The notes: generated by a model not told the origin, from the sequence alone. Positions 1 through 13,158 are shown, counted from the first letter of the stretch. The stretch is 64,000 bases of DNA from Nereocystis luetkeana (GCA_031213475.1 JARUPZ010000012.1:8171227-8235226), one strand, 5' to 3'. Numbers and translations are program-made.

Positions 1-2039
1 CGCCATGCTATCGCCGCGCATCGAGACCGGGTCGCCGTCGGCCGTGGGCGTGTCACCTACCAACTCCAGCATCACCCAGGCCGTTACGACCATCCCGAGC
101 AGCTCGAGAAGGTTGATCGTGATGGTACAGGTTTCGTGTCGGTCGGCTTTACGCTTTAGCTCGGTCGTCAATTCTGTTGGAAGGTCGTATCGCCAATACA
201 TTTTTCTCTCTACACAGTAACCGCCCACCGCTTCGAAGCTGGCGTCCGATAAGTAGTGCCTCTTGGCCGGGCGCTTCATGATCGCGAAGCACGGGGCGCT
301 GAGGGCCTCCCCTTCGGGCAGGAGCTCGTGCTCTATGGCCCACTTCCAAAATATGAGGTCTGCGTGGAACTCGTGGCCCAGGCGCACAGAATGGTTCTAA
401 TGGTTTCTGCCGGCCGCCTCGTGCAGACCGGTGAGGCGCAGGAGCCTCCACACGGAATATATGCCGGCTCTAACTACGTACGTCAGGTTCCACAGCTTGC
501 CCGCGATGCCGAGCACCTCTTTCGCTTGTGCTTGGCGTCTGCTCGCGGGCTAGTGCTCGAACAGCAGCTTCTTAATCTCTTCGTTTTTTTCGCGTGAGAT
601 CGAGATTCTCAAGGTGTGGGAGTTGACGGTGAAACCGAGCGCGTCTATCGTGGTGTCCCAGCCTGTGCTCTTCTTGGGCGCGAGGATCGGGGTCACGCCC
701 TCCACCCCGGGTCCGAACAATCGCACGTGATCGGACGCGAGGGAGGCCGACGCGGTTAGAGCCGTCCTGTCGGCGTCGGCGTGCTGTACCCTAACCAGCA
801 GGTAATCATCCACGTACACGGCTGCGAAGAAGGCGTCCAACCTCCCCCCCCCGTCGTGTGCTCGAATGTTTGCGTCGGCGGGCACCGGGGTGGGTAACCC
901 TTCTTCCCAACGTTCGACGACCTTAACATGCGCCATCATAGATTCCCCTTCGCTAAGTACTTGAGCTGACTGTAACGATGTGTGGCAATGTGAGCACTCG
1001 ACCGCTGCGGCCATGACCCCCCAGAAACCTGGGGACCCCGACCACCCAAATGTCAGTCGAAAATCGATTACGACCAGGTCCCCGACTGTGCAACATAAAT
1101 TGTGGGCTTGCTCTGGGTCTACCCTGACATTCCGAAAAGCGTCTGATACGTCTGTCTTGCTCATCAGTACGCGCTTTTCGGGGTATTTTTGTCTCAGGCA
1201 CACGATCTCCGAGAGGAACTTGGGGAGAGCCTCAGCACACAAACAAGGGGGAACGGTGTCGGATCTGTGTCTCCGTTCCGCCCTCCCTTCTTCACTCGGT
1301 ATTGTGGGTCGAACGAGAAGTCATTGATGATCCGGACCTTGTGAGTGACGACCGCCCCCAGAGGCGACACCCTCAGATTCGGAATTTCATGTGCGACCAA
1401 CTTGAGTACCACTAGTCATTTTTCGCGCCTAACGTCCTCACCGAGCTTCGTCCAGATTGCTGGTAGATGCTCGTAGGCGCTGCGGTGATTACCGTATTGT
1501 AACGCCTGGCCTAGCTCTGCTCTGGTTGCTTCTGCGTTCACCGGTACCCCTCCGGTGACTATCGTGATGAGTTCGTCAATGGCATCGAATCTTTTTAGAT
1601 CGCCGAAATATCTCCGTACCTGTGCGGGGTCTATCGGGGGTACCACCAGGGAGCCCCCCAACGATCGGGCCACATCCGCCACGACTCCTCGATGCTGTCT
1701 TATCAGAGTCGTGCAAATGCCGGCTAACTGGTAGAGCAGGTCTTCTCGGCTCTGTGTGTTAAGGTCGTTTCTGCCCAGGCTAGCTCTAGCTGCGTGCCAC
1801 TTCTGTACTGTGTCGGTGTTCTGAGGTCGACTGCGCCACTCTCCACAAGGAAGCCGCGCGCGCGCTGACCCGCTATCCATCCGCGTATCGACCCGATCGG
1901 CCGTGTTCTTGCCTAACTGCTGCCTCGGGGTGCCGACTCGGCCCTGCTTCGTCGGCCGGGCATTCGGTCCTACATTGTGCGAGTATTCAAACGCGCGCCG
2001 TGAAAATACTGGGTTCGCGTGCGAATCGGCGGCATGCAC
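1..2039 (-). pseudogene. DIRS-type retrotransposon pol: reverse transcriptase and RNase H (copy 1, decayed, truncated by window edge)
   Basis: Minus-strand polyprotein of a tyrosine-recombinase retrotransposon. From the N-terminus there is an upstream domain (2039-1416), an in-frame TGA at 1418-1416, then an RT fingers region containing HEIPNLRVSP and VRIINDFSFD (1412-1290). After a frameshift near 1240 the palm follows, with SKTDVSDAFRNV and the catalytic box YVDDYLLVR (about 815-790). An in-frame stop near 548 separates RT from the RNase H domain, which shows LSDASFEAVGGY (about 260-225), ITINLLELLGMVVTAW and RGDSMA at the window start. The YxDD box and an RNase H of the SDAS/NLLEL/RGDNMA kind match DIRS elements, and the plus-strand copy at 20-23 kb continues into a tyrosine recombinase. 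The stops and frameshift make this a dead copy. The part downstream of RNase H lies outside the window. Confidence 0.82.
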
Positions 2040-2189
2040 CCAACGACTGCTTAGCGTGGATTATGTGTTTTTTGTGTTTTCCTTTCTGTTGCCCCCCCCC
2101 CCAGAACAAAAGGGGGGTGGGGGTGGGGGGGGGGGGTGGACGGCCCCTCCGAATCGGGCCTTCTGCGCGCTCGCTACCAACGACACGCG

Positions 2190-2480
2190 CGTGAGAAGTG
2201 GAGTATCCGGCCCTCTGCGCCTGCTACTGGGCGAACCTTCCGCGGAAAACGCAACTGACGAGTCGCGCGGAAGAGGGGAGGGGCTAACTGGCCCTCTACT
2301 CTCGCTACTGGGTGCGAATGGTACGAGCGTTCGGCGTAAGCGGTACTGCCGCGGTGCATACGACCGAAGGGGGGTTAACTGGCCCTCTACTCGTACCCCG
2401 CCTGCTGGTCTGAACTTCTGCGACCTCCGGTCTGTCGCGAGTTTGCTAGAAGTGGGTATCTGGCCCGCTGTTCAGCCTGA
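2190..2480 (-). repeat. Tandem ~84-89 bp repeats in the gag-pol spacer of DIRS copy 1
   Basis: Four diverged units each carry a CTGGCCCTCTACT-like core, at about 2205, 2289, 2378 and 2460. The reverse complement of this core, AGAGGGCCAG followed by TTACCCC or TTAACCCC, also recurs three times in the matching spacer of the plus-strand DIRS copy. The array therefore belongs to the element and is not a local accident. Confidence 0.65.
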
Positions 2481-2544
2481 AAGGCCAAGCTGCCCCGACG
2501 GCGGTAGGTCGAGCTCTTCCACTGGTCCCTTTCTTCACTGACAC

Positions 2545-3215
<671 letters not shown>

Positions 3216-3385
3216 AAAAGCCCGGTTTTGACTGACTCACCGTGGAACAGGGCCGGCGAAACCGATCCGGGTGTGGGGGCCCTGTGAAGTCCCACGGACT
3301 TCGTGGCGTCCGCGAAGACGGCGCTCGCCCCGCCGCCCCCTCCCGCTCCCGTGGTCAGCCCTGCCGGGTGGCAGGGCCCGTATTG

Positions 3386-4940
3386 TCAGTTGCTAGCAGC
3401 GCTGCCGCCCCTGCCCGCGCCGGCTCCCGGGGGCGCCCCGCCCCTTCCTCCTCCGGCATGGCTCCGGCTGAAACGCGCGGTGGGCGGGGTCCGCCCCGCC
3501 CCTCCGCTCGAGGCCCCACTGCTCCCGGCAGCGGCGGCCCCCTGCTGCTGCTGCTGCTGCGTCGGGGGGGGGCGGCGGGGGGGCGGGGGGGGTAGCCCCC
3601 TGAGGCCCTGTGTTGGCAGCAGGGGAGACCTGATCGTGAGCGAACGAGCAGGCGGCCCGGTGGCAGGACAGGCCGCGCCACGCGTATTCGCACACGCCAG
3701 CCGGCGCGTCCCACGCCACCAGGCGCGCCTTGAAGGCGCGGCTCCCCTCCCCCTGGGTTGCCCCCCCCTGCTGGGGGGTCGCCTTCGAGCCTCCTGCCCT
3801 GGCCGCGGGCTTGCGCTTATCGCCTCGCCCCCCCCCTGCCTTCCCCCGCGCCTGCCCCCACAAGGGGGTGCGGGAAGCGAGGCTGTTTGTAGAACCTTAC
3901 TCGAGCAGCGCTCGCACCCGCGCGAACCGTGGGGCTGCCACAGGCTCCCCGGAGTCGGAGGGTGGGGGGCCGCTGGGGTGTGCCAGCCCCAGTATCCCCG
4001 CTTGCCCGGCGAGATCGTGCGTGAACTCGTCCAGCCCCGCATTGATGGCGGCAAGGAGCTCCTCCCGTACGGGGCGGGGGTAGGGGGCGAGGACCATGTA
4101 GTGGAACTGTAGGTAGCTGAGCACCAGCGCGTGCACCGAAACCAATGCATGCTTAAGTTCAGCAACGCGGGCCGTGCAGATCGCCGAGGCACCCCCCATG
4201 CCCTACTCGAGGACGGCCACGAAGGCAGCGATGAAAGTCGCAAAATGCACCTCGGCCGGCATCTGGTCAGGCGTCTCCCCTGCTGGGGCCGGGGGAAAAA
4301 AATCTTCCACCACGAAGCCCGAAACACACTGTAGCTGTCTGGCAACGGAGGGAGAGACGCCTGCGACTTTTTTCAGTATGAACTGTAGGAGTTCCGGAGA
4401 CAGCTCCACCGCCGCGCTGAAGCTCCCCCGAGCCAGCAAAAGCTTGGCCCCTGCCAGGGCCCGCCACAGCTCGGCCGCAACCCGAGCGTTGGCCTTGATG
4501 ACTACGGCGGCGGCGGCCGCCAGACTGGGGTCGACCAGCACCGCCTGCGATGGGGCTCCAAACGCGCCGGGGGCCCACGGCGGCGGCTGGGCCGCCGCGT
4601 GCGCAGCCCCCCCGAGCGGGGCTGAGATCGGCGGGTGTAGCCCCGGGGGGTGGGCTGCCCCTGTGCCTGTTCGATGGCATCCAGGCGGTCGACGATGCCC
4701 TGTTGGCTCGCCGCGACCGCCTGTGTGCTCGCGAGAACCTGCTGTAAGATTGCGGCGAGGGGGGGGTGGCTGCGCCGCCGGAGGTGCGGCCGCGAGGCCC
4801 GCGGCTGGGTTCGCCGCGAGGCCCGCGACAGGTTTCGCGCCAGCCCCGGACCCGGCCGACATGTCGGCGATCGAGGGCGGGGCGTCGCTGCTGTCGGCAG
4901 CCCCTCCTGGGTTGGCGCCTCCTGGGTTGGCGCTGGCCAT
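3386..4940 (-). pseudogene. DIRS-type retrotransposon gag-like ORF (copy 1), frameshifted
   Basis: Nucleocapsid-like protein of DIRS copy 1. The start is chosen at ATG 4940 (MASANPGGAN...), because the plus-strand copy has an equivalent ATG preceded by the same ATTGATCGACT leader. The order is a Pro/Ala/Gly-rich N-terminus, then a helical block (ELWRALAGAKLLLARG, PAEVHFATFIAAF). A frame change near 4200 is followed by LQFHYMVLAPYPRPVREEL, and another near 3895. Then comes a zinc knuckle, CEYAWRGLSCHRAACSFAH (about 3640-3696; C-x8-C-x4-C-x3-H), a short CAG-coded tract and a basic Gly/Arg-rich tail ending in SN and a stop at 3386. The tail and stop match copy 2 (18590). No enzyme motif is present; RNA or DNA binding through the finger is inferred. 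Confidence 0.72.
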
Positions 4941-5040
4941 GTCTCGTGGTGCGGCAGGCAGGCTCCGAACGAGAAAGTCGATCAATTCAAATTGGCGTGC
5001 TGTCCCGTACAGCACAGCACTGCTGTTATGCTAAACTCCA

Positions 5041-5778
5041 TCCCCCGCCAAGCACCCACAGAGGTGTCGGCACTGCCTTCTCCCCGTACTTCTGCTCCGA
5101 CCTCCTCGTGAGTGCCCTCGCTCTCGTATGCTACGTAGGCGAGACAAGTGCGACACGAGGTGTTTGTCGGTAGAATGTTTGTACGCGGATTTCCCGTTAC
5201 CCTTCGTCAACCAATAATTCGAATGCCATCCACGCCTCCACAAACTCCGCATTCCTACGTAAAACGACATTAATCTGCAGTTTGTTGTTGTAGAGATAAT
5301 CAGGCGTTGTGGTTCACATTCTTTAGCTAAGTACGTATCAGTAGTACGTAGCTTACTTCGACAGCAGCGGCGGGCACTGTTTGGTTGATCGCGCTTGTGG
5401 GACTACCAAGTGGATACCGCACGGAACGGTGCAGGCAGACTGGTAGAACACGCGAACAGACAGGGCCCGTGCCTGACAGCAGTCGCTCGCTGGGCCAGGT
5501 ATTCGTGATTTATTGATCAGGTATTTCTTGAATTCTGATTCAACATCGGATGTGGAGCGGAGGTGGAGCGCTTCATGCGTGGCACAGGCAGCGAGCGAGC
5601 GCGGAAGCGTGGGCACAGTACATTGCATCGGCCGATATTATGTGCAGAGACGCGTAGTTATCTGACGCTTACGGGCCGAGGGCGGGTGTGCGTTTGGCTT
5701 GGTTGCATGTATATGTGGATACCATGTCCCCGGAACCAACACGCCTACCCATATAGTCGAAACCCAAGTGCCCTTTGT
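5041..5778. other. No gene recognised
   Basis: Probably holds the 5' leader and left flank of DIRS copy 1. No terminal repeat could be delimited by eye. Confidence 0.5.
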
Positions 5779-5905
5779 GGTGGAAAGCTAGTTTAGAAGC
5801 CTTAAATTCGAGTAGCGTTTGTTACGTAACATTTTTGGTCCACAGTCCCTACAATGGCGTCGCAGGCAGGGTGTGAGATTCTGAAGAGCGAGGTGAGACG
5901 AGACA
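5779..5905. repeat. Composite repeat, copy 1 (units X and Y)
   Basis: Unit X (5779-5853, TTTAGAAGCCTTAAATTCG core) recurs at 6391-6470. Unit Y (5850-5905, GTGTGAGATTCTGAAGAGCG core) recurs at 6112-6160. Unit Y is the left part of the tRNA-like sequence annotated at 6105. Confidence 0.75.
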
Positions 5906-6104
5906 AGTGGGAGGGGTCGCCCCCCCCCCCTCTGGTCAGTTCTCCGTTTTCCCTCAACATCTGCCCATCCGCAGGAAGATAATAATACGATTTTTCAGCT
6001 ATCTCTCGATCTCCGCCTACTGCATTTACTCCCCGAACATCAGAACATATCATCATAGAGCATCGCACTGTACAACGCACGTCGTCAGCGTACAACAGGA
6101 TATC

Positions 6105-6203
6105 TCCCTACAGTGGCGTCGTCGGCGGGGTGTGAGATTCTGAAGAGCGAGGTCCGTGGTTCGATTCTCGCCTTCATGCCCTGAAAAAAAGGGAAAAAAG
6201 GGT
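6105..6203 (+). repeat. tRNA-derived SINE-like sequence with A-rich tail
   Basis: It has an A-box-like TGGCGTCGTCGG (6114-6125), a B-box-like GGTTCGATTCT (6158-6168) and an A-rich tail (6183-6200). No 7-bp acceptor stem can be closed, so it is not a functional tRNA. The TGGCGTCGTCGGC core also occurs at 24266-24277 on the other strand. Confidence 0.6.
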
Positions 6204-6390
6204 AATATCTCATATTCAAGAACCTGTAAAACTCACTCACTTAGAAAACACCCAGGAGAGCAATGCGATCATTGCATACTGAGTCCGGTACCGAAACGTC
6301 GGAGGTAAAACTTGGATATATTCAAGAGTCTCATCGGGGTTCCTGACTTACTCGCAAGGAGAGATAAGTCAGGTTTAGTGAGGGAGAATG

Positions 6391-6470
6391 TGGTGGAAAG
6401 GGAGTTTAGAAGCCTTAAATTCGAGTAGCGTTTGTTACGTAAGATATTTAGTCTACATTCCCTACACCTT
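6391..6470. repeat. Composite repeat, second copy of unit X
   Basis: About 75 bp closely match 5779-5853 in direct orientation, diverging at TTTGTTACGTAA(C/G). Confidence 0.75.
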
Positions 6471-8670
6471 CGAAAAGCTCTTCCAGAGGCTCTGCTCGGG
6501 GAACTCGGGAGATTGTCATGTCTGGATCTCGCCACGAAGTCTTCTCCTCCACGTTCCGCGATCCTCAGCGGCGGCTATTCTCCCTAGCGGATTCTCCGCA
6601 GCGGGACTTAGCAAGGCCCCGCTGATTGTCCTTTGACCCGAGCGTCACGAGAGCAACGATGATTGCTCGCTCCTTGGCTCTCACTCATCACATCTCCCTG
6701 TCTCATCCTGTCATCGGACTGCTGTCTCAGTCCGATCTGTCCCACACTCTTCTAGCCGTCATAGTTCAACAGTATGATAAGAACACTCTGCTAACGCAGA
6801 GAGACGTGGGATCACGACCCACCGGCGGTATCGACTACGAACCTTATACAATGCAAAAACAAAAAGCGGGGGAATAGCAACGATTGAACCTCCTGATCGG
6901 CCACATCCAAATGAAATAAGAAGAAAATAAATAAATAAATAAACAAATAAATAAATAGACGTGGCAACGAGATATCATCGGACCACGTTGAGCGAAGGCA
7001 GATGTACTATCATTAAGATACTCGAAGGCATATATACTACGATACTCGAAGACAGAGATACTATGGTACTCGTAATCGAGAGCGAGAGATCGCGTACGAG
7101 GAAACTCTGGGGTAGCCTGGGCGTGAATATACCGCGATAGTATGTATTGGCCGTTTTTACAGTGGTCTAATGTTAATGTTAACATCCAAATGATCATTAC
7201 AACAGAGCATCGTTTCGTTTTCTCCACCTACAACGCTCGCTTCTTTTTTTTCTCCTGGAGGATACGCGAGCCGCCGTGTGCCGGGATAGCGACGCGACAC
7301 GACACGGCAGCCGCACATGGCGGCTATACTTCTTCTGTGCCTACGCGTGCGGTATTGTGCTGTCGTTGCGCGACTGACGTCTGTGGCTCGCTGGTCTATG
7401 GTTTTAGTTGTGGTTTGCCCTCCTGGGCTTTCCATCCTCTCGCAGAGACAGGATCACGAAGTGGGGTTACCAACAGCAGCAGCGTTTAAACGATCGCGAC
7501 TTACTGACCGTTGCCACCATCCGTCTGTCCTTCAGGCCAAGTTCTGACACTTTTGGGGATCGCTTTTCGTCCATCTCTGTCCGCTCGTATACCCTCCACA
7601 TACACCCGCCCACGCACAACCACTATAGAAAAGGGATTCCGCAAGCGTAAAGAACATCATACCCCCATAGAAGAGAGCAATCCTCGCTCGCTCGGATTTC
7701 GGCTCTTCATTACAACGAAATACGAGTACCCGTCTGAAGCTCGCTTTTGTTCGACCCGCATTTTCTACTTTTTTTTTTCTCCCCCCGGATTCATTTGTAT
7801 TGATTTTGTTTTCATATATATGCTTTCGAGTCGCTTTTCACTTTTTCGAGCCGCCTCCAGACTCTTTTCAGACGTCAGACAGCAGTGCCTGTGCCTGCAA
7901 GCATGACTCACGACACGATTGCGAGAATGGGCTCGACGTTATCTTGGACGGTGTGTGTGGGCTCAAGCCTCGTAGGCGAGACACCGTGCGAAGAAGTCGG
8001 AGGCGTGGGCGCCGTCGGCCGTTCGTTGGAGGTACGGTGACCCGACGCACGTACAACGTGCCCCAAGAAAATCAGAGCATGACACTCAGTATCTACGTAC
8101 AGACAACAAGTCTCTGCTCCCACTTCCACTCGAATGAATACTACTACAGTAGCTCCACGTACAAAAGAAAGCGGACGGACACCTACTCTTCAGGCGCAGC
8201 CACTTCTGCGTGATGAGATAATGCGGTTTCTGTACTGTAGTCGACACTACTATGAGATACTCGGCGGCCCCGCGTTGGCATGATGATAAAAGCGTTCTCT
8301 GCTGCTACACGACTGCGGGAAAAGCCGCAGTGGAAGATTCGTGGGGAAGTGAAAATACAAGGTAAAGCTCCATGGTACTATATGGCATGGAGTGGCGTTT
8401 TGTTGGGTAGGAGTGAGCTGGTGTGACGTCCCGGGGGTTCTAAAACCTCTCCTTTTACTTTTCAGCTTCAGGCTTCTTTGTTGGTTTAAAACCTACTCCA
8501 GACGGGAAACTTAACAACAAAGTTTCAGGAAGTACCTGGTAGCAGGTAAATAGAGATATAATAGTGCTCGGGCGATACAGGAGGCGCAAACTGATTTCCT
8601 AAGAGTCTACTTTTTTAACGAAAGAGGGAGAGGGAGGGAGGGAGAGAGACATATAGAGAGCGAGAGAGAC
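6471..8670. other. No gene recognised; minor simple repeats
   Basis: Contains an AAAT-rich stretch (6908-6957) and three imperfect ~24-bp repeats with a GATACTCGAAG core (7014-7085). Open frames here show no recognisable domain. Confidence 0.5.
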
Positions 8671-8671
8671 A

Positions 8672-8693
8672 GGGGGGGGGGGGGGGGGGGGGG
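8672..8693. repeat. Poly(G) tract of 22
   Basis: Homopolymer run following a GAGAGA-rich stretch. It lies just beyond the probable 3' end of the minus-strand LINE. Confidence 0.9.
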
Positions 8694-8997
8694 CGAACTC
8701 ATTTGTTGCTTGCCTTAGTCATTTGATCATTGACCACGCATCCATTTCGAGACGGAGCACCGTTCCTACTCCTAATAGAGGCACCTCCAACAATTCGGCG
8801 CTCATTACGTTGTTTCTATATACCAGGTGTTACGTAGATTTTTTTTGCTAGTCTTATTCCCTTCCTGTTTGGCCGCCTGTGGCCACCATCTATCTCCTAG
8901 GATAGTGATCGTTTTCTCGCTGCTATCTAGTGTATAAAACTCCTCCATGTCACCTTCGTCTATTTCCCTCATCTCCTCTTGTAACACATTTAATAAA

Positions 8998-9388
8998 ACA
9001 GACAAATCGGAAAAAGGGGAACGAAGCCTAAAATGAGAACCAAGCCGTATCTCCAGAACCATGTGGTGTATCAGATAACCAAAATGATCTTGCGAAACCC
9101 CTTGGCCAGCCCTGTGAGAGGAGCTCGTCAGAACGGTCATGCTCCATCTCGAGCCTTCGGGTGGGCGCAAAAAGCGATATACGCTGGCTCTATTGTGATT
9201 TCTCTAGATGCTGGCTACCGCGGCAATGCCGAGGACTTCCAGCCTGAGCGACAGCTCATTCGAAGGCTGCTGTACAGCCCCACAGGACTGTCAACTTTTT
9301 TTCTTGGAGTTGTACACAATTGGTTTGCTTTCTAAAAAAAAACGTCCGTTCTCATTTTTTGTTTCGTTCCCATTTTTCCGATTTGTCT
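8998..9388. mobile_element. Non-autonomous inverted-repeat element, family 4, copy 1 (391 bp)
   Basis: Ends are inverted copies of CAGACAAATCGGAAAAA(T)GGGAACGAA. A 400-bp copy lies inverted at 44952-45351, with the same interior (ATGTGGTGTATCAGATAAC and GGACTGTCAAC blocks). It carries no ORF of its own and sits inside the LINE. Confidence 0.8.
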
Positions 9389-9942
9389 TGACATCCCGTT
9401 CCTTCTTGTATATTTATTTCACATTCTCTTATTATTTATTTATGTAAATTCTACTCTCGATTGGTTCGCCACGCGGGCACATCTAAGCATCTATTTCCTC
9501 CTCCTCCCGGCTACTACTGGTATACCTCTTTCTTCTTTCTGGCAGGTCCTGGTCACCTACACGAAAGCGCAGTTTCAGCGTTTTCGCGAAGTCCATTGGG
9601 CCGTGCAGATACGTTTTCATTCCTATTCCTTCCCTCAATCCCCCGTATATCTCTTAAGTGTATCTCCGATTCCACCTTGTTTCGTAGCGCTAGCCTTTCC
9701 CTTCTTTCTATCCTTTCTTTCTGCTTCTGCCTTGTGCTTCCCAAACTTCCCGGCGGACATCACCTCTTCTTGGTTTCCTAGGGCATTCTATCGTCTTCTC
9801 TATTTATTTGCTTCTGCAATCCTTCGGGTGTTTCTGATATCCCCACGAAGTCATCCGCAAACAAACATCAATCGCGACACCGTATCTTCCCCTACCGTGA
9901 CTCCCCGTCTTGCTGCTTCGACTGCTACTACTATCAAGTCGT

Positions 9943-9968
9943 TAATATATATATATATATATATATAT
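9943..9968. repeat. (AT)n microsatellite
   Basis: 13 AT units inside the LINE RT region. Confidence 0.9.
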
Positions 9969-11475
9969 CTTGAATAGGTTGGGCGACAACGTACATCCCT
10001 GTGTAACTCCTTGAAAAATAGGTATCAACATACTTCGATATTTCCCCGTCCAGCATCACAGCACGTAACGCACATTCCGTATTATATTCATCATTCTCCA
10101 CATATTTCCTATGATTCCTATTTCTCATAGTTTTTTCGACAATCCATTTCTCCATACTGTGTCGTAGGCCTTCTGTATATTTAGAAAGAAACAGCACGTT
10201 GGCAGTCCCGCGTCTTTCCTACCTTGGATTATCTTATACCTAAGGTGTACACGTGGTCTACGCAGCTACGGTTTGGCCTAAACCCAGCTTGCCCTTCGCT
10301 TATTTTGTCTTCCTTCTCCATTATAGTTCCCATTCTATCGTTCAAACTCTTCCAAAATGCTTTGCCTACTACTCTGCTTAGTAGCGTTACCCCTCTATAG
10401 TTCCCCGGGTCAGCCTTAGCTCCTTTCTCGAATAAGTTTACTGCTACTCCTTCTCTCCACCTCCTAGGTGCGTACTTGTTTTTCCTTATCAAGTTATACA
10501 ACATAACCAACACGATAAGCATTCCTTCTCCCCCGTATTCAATAAATTATTTCACTATTTGGTCTGCCCCTGCTGCGTTTCTATTCTCAAGTCTAGCTAC
10601 ACATTTGTTTGCCTCTTCCGTTGTGAACTCTCTCTGTAACCCTTCCGAACCACTGCCTTCCCTTTCTGATGCATCTAGGTTAGCCACTGACCACGGGTCG
10701 ATTTTCTTTCTCGAATTCTGCGTCGAAGATTTCGTTGGCTGTGGGTGTTCCTAGCTTACGGTAATAATGCTCTACCAGTACTCCCCCTTTTCCCTTCGAA
10801 CTACTAACCATTTTACCGTTCTGCGCTCTTAAGGTAGCTATTCCCGTGTCTGCCTCACCTGCTTGTTTGCCCAGTATCCCTTTTATCCGTACCCACATCT
10901 GCTTCATCCCGCCCTCGAAGTCTTCATTCGTATTATTTACTACATCTTTCCGTATCCCTTTCTTATTCTTCTCTGCTTTCTCTTTTTTCTTTCTTTCTAA
11001 CCATATCATATTCCTCCCATCCTGTCGTTGTTTTACTCGATGTATTCCTTGCGTGTGCCTTTCTCCTTAATGTTGTAGCCTCTTTCACTTATTCATCCCA
11101 CCATTTTACTGCTCTGTTGCATACTATCAAGTTTTTCCCTATCACTTTTCTTGCTGTGGTCTTGACCAACTGCTCCCATCCTTCTATTATCCTAGCTCCT
11201 GCATCGTCCCTCTCTATATCGTTCCTTGTTGTACCTATTATTTCCAACAGCTCGGAAAATTGCTCTGCATGTTTGGCCATCTCTTCTTGGAATTCTTCCC
11301 GTTCTTCTTTTTCTTCTAGTTTATCTGTTCTTCATCAGTGTAATTTCCTACCTCGTCTTTGTTTGATAACTCTTGTCTGTCGACTGTCTGCCCATATTAG
11401 GCAGTGATCCGCAGTTCCTGCGTCCGCTGCGCATACATACATGTAGTTCTGTTTCCTTACCACTTCCATTTTCTA

Positions 11476-11593
11476 CAATTACGGGGGACCATATTAAATA
11501 GGACCTACGGTACACACAAACACCTACCTGGTATATATTTCGCTATTTTTACACACTACATTCGGTCCTATTCACTATGCCCCCCCGCAATAC
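11476..11593. mobile_element. Palindromic MITE family 1, copy 1
   Basis: Starts ATTACGGGGGACCATA and ends TTCACTATGCCCCCCCGCAAT. It is inserted in the LINE and carries an internal TACCTGGTA (11525-11533) absent from most family members. Confidence 0.8.
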
Positions 11594-12917
11594 TATAAAG
11601 TCAAGGATAGCGCTTTCTTCCTTTTGTATGCACTGTCTGGTCCATTCCGGTTCTGCCTTTTTTACTCCGTCGTCAACGTCTTCATCTCGTTGTGTTTGAG
11701 GAACTTCAACATCTCTTCCCCATTATTCTTCTTTGTTTCTTCTCCATATTGTCCAATGTTCTCATTCAGTGTGCTTGTCTTCCCAATTCTTGAATTAAAA
11801 TCTCCCACTAGTACTACTTCTCCTTGCCTTTTTTTTATGCTTCCGTACATCTACTGCTACTTCTCCGAACTTCCTCTATATATATTTCATCGTATTCTTC
11901 GACTCTGGGGGCATATAGATGTTTCCTAAGAAGTAACATTTCGCTCCCCGCTCCCCTGGTATATCAATCCATCTCCTTTCGTCGAATTTAGTGTCTTTGA
12001 TCACCTCTATTATGTGACACAGGTATTTTTCAACTAGCAACCCCACGCCCCCCCTATTATTGCTATTATATCCCTTCCTCCTCTTCCCTATCCATGCATA
12101 CCTGGTACTCTCCAACTTTGCATCCTATCCCCCCCCCCCTCTTTCTCCCACGACTCTTGAATTCCCACTATGTCTAGGTCGCGCTTACTTAGTTGTTCCA
12201 CAATTTCGATCATTTTGCGTCCTTCCGTGGCGAACCCACATACGTTCCATGATCCTATTCTCAGCCTCTTTTTCGTTTCACTCTCCGCTCTAGTCTTACT
12301 TACCCGTTGTTCCTTCTCCGTTGTCGCTACGGGTATTTGTATCGTCTCTTCTTTGAGCCTTCTCTTCTTTTCCATTTATGTTTTTGTCTGCTTGTTCCAC
12401 GCCCCTATGTTTCTAGCCCATTCCCTTTGAGCCACTTGCTGTTCCCTGCCTCTCCCTACCTTCGTTCACCCTAGGACAACGTCTTAGGTTCGCTATTGTG
12501 TTAGCTATACATACTCTCCAAACCCAGTCTTCTAACCCATGCCGACACTTTTTCTGTCCCTATCCTCTGCCACTCCATGCTCGCTTTCGGCTTTCGCGTG
12601 ACTCGAAAGTGTTCTCCCTCTCGTCCTACGTTTCCTATTGCAAAACCGTACAGTCCTACTTCTTCGCACTTCCTCTTGAACTCAATCCTTGTCATCTGGC
12701 TAGGAACCCCAAATATCAGCACTACTAGTACTTTACCCTGCCAATCTTTCTTGCCCCACCCACCCTGCCTCACCGTTTTTCTCCTAGTCTCTTCCGAGAA
12801 TATCTCCAGCTTGTTTGTGTTCCTAATGGTAGTGGGAAACGTTCAAGTTCCTGGGACTTCCCAATCCTAGTACCCGTTGGGAGCCTGGGGTCTTTCAGTT
12901 CTTTTGCCGGCGAACTG

Positions 12918-13080
12918 CAGAGAGGGGGGGGGGGTGTACTCGATAGGAGAGAGATGTACTCGATCTCATGCATGGCCGTAGTCGTATGACCATAGACCCT
13001 CGCATCCCTACAATGCCGGGACGGAGCATGTCAGGTTTTCACCGACCAGGCAGACATTGCTTGCACCAAGCGCGAGAGAG
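12918..13080 (+). repeat. Interspersed repeat family 5, copy 1
   Basis: Carries TACTCGATAGGAGAGAG, ATGCATGGCCGTAGTCGTAT and TTTTCACCGACCAGGCAGAC. It matches 27505-27660 (inverted) and 52866-52975. A G run precedes it and a G18 run (13084-13101) follows. Confidence 0.75.
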
Positions 13081-13158
13081 AGAGGGGGGGGGGGGGGGGG
13101 GAGACAGAGAGGGAGAGATCTGCTGCGTCGCCTGAGCGTCGATGTTTGACGAGGACTG

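Larger units (their letters stand above)
8805..12773 (-). pseudogene. LINE (non-LTR retrotransposon), decayed: AP endonuclease and reverse transcriptase
   Basis: Minus-strand remnant with many frameshifts. In order, 12773-12501 encodes a possible ORF1 or leader piece. The APE-type endonuclease follows with IGSWNVCGF and IVGIQES (12300-12180), NRGGVGLLV (about 12055) and VVLVGDFNSRIG (about 11820-11785). Then a linker (11280-10680) and the RT: GNYRGVTLLSRVVGKAFW and EGQAGFRPNRSCVDHVY (10410-10240), a degraded QKAYDTVW block (about 10165) and the catalytic FADDFVGISE (about 9865-9835). A C-terminal piece ends at 8805. EN before RT, with FADD and QAGFRP motifs, is characteristic of LINEs; I cannot assign a clade. 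It is interrupted by a ~112-bp MITE (11476-11593) and by a 391-bp inverted-repeat element (8998-9388). Confidence 0.85.
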
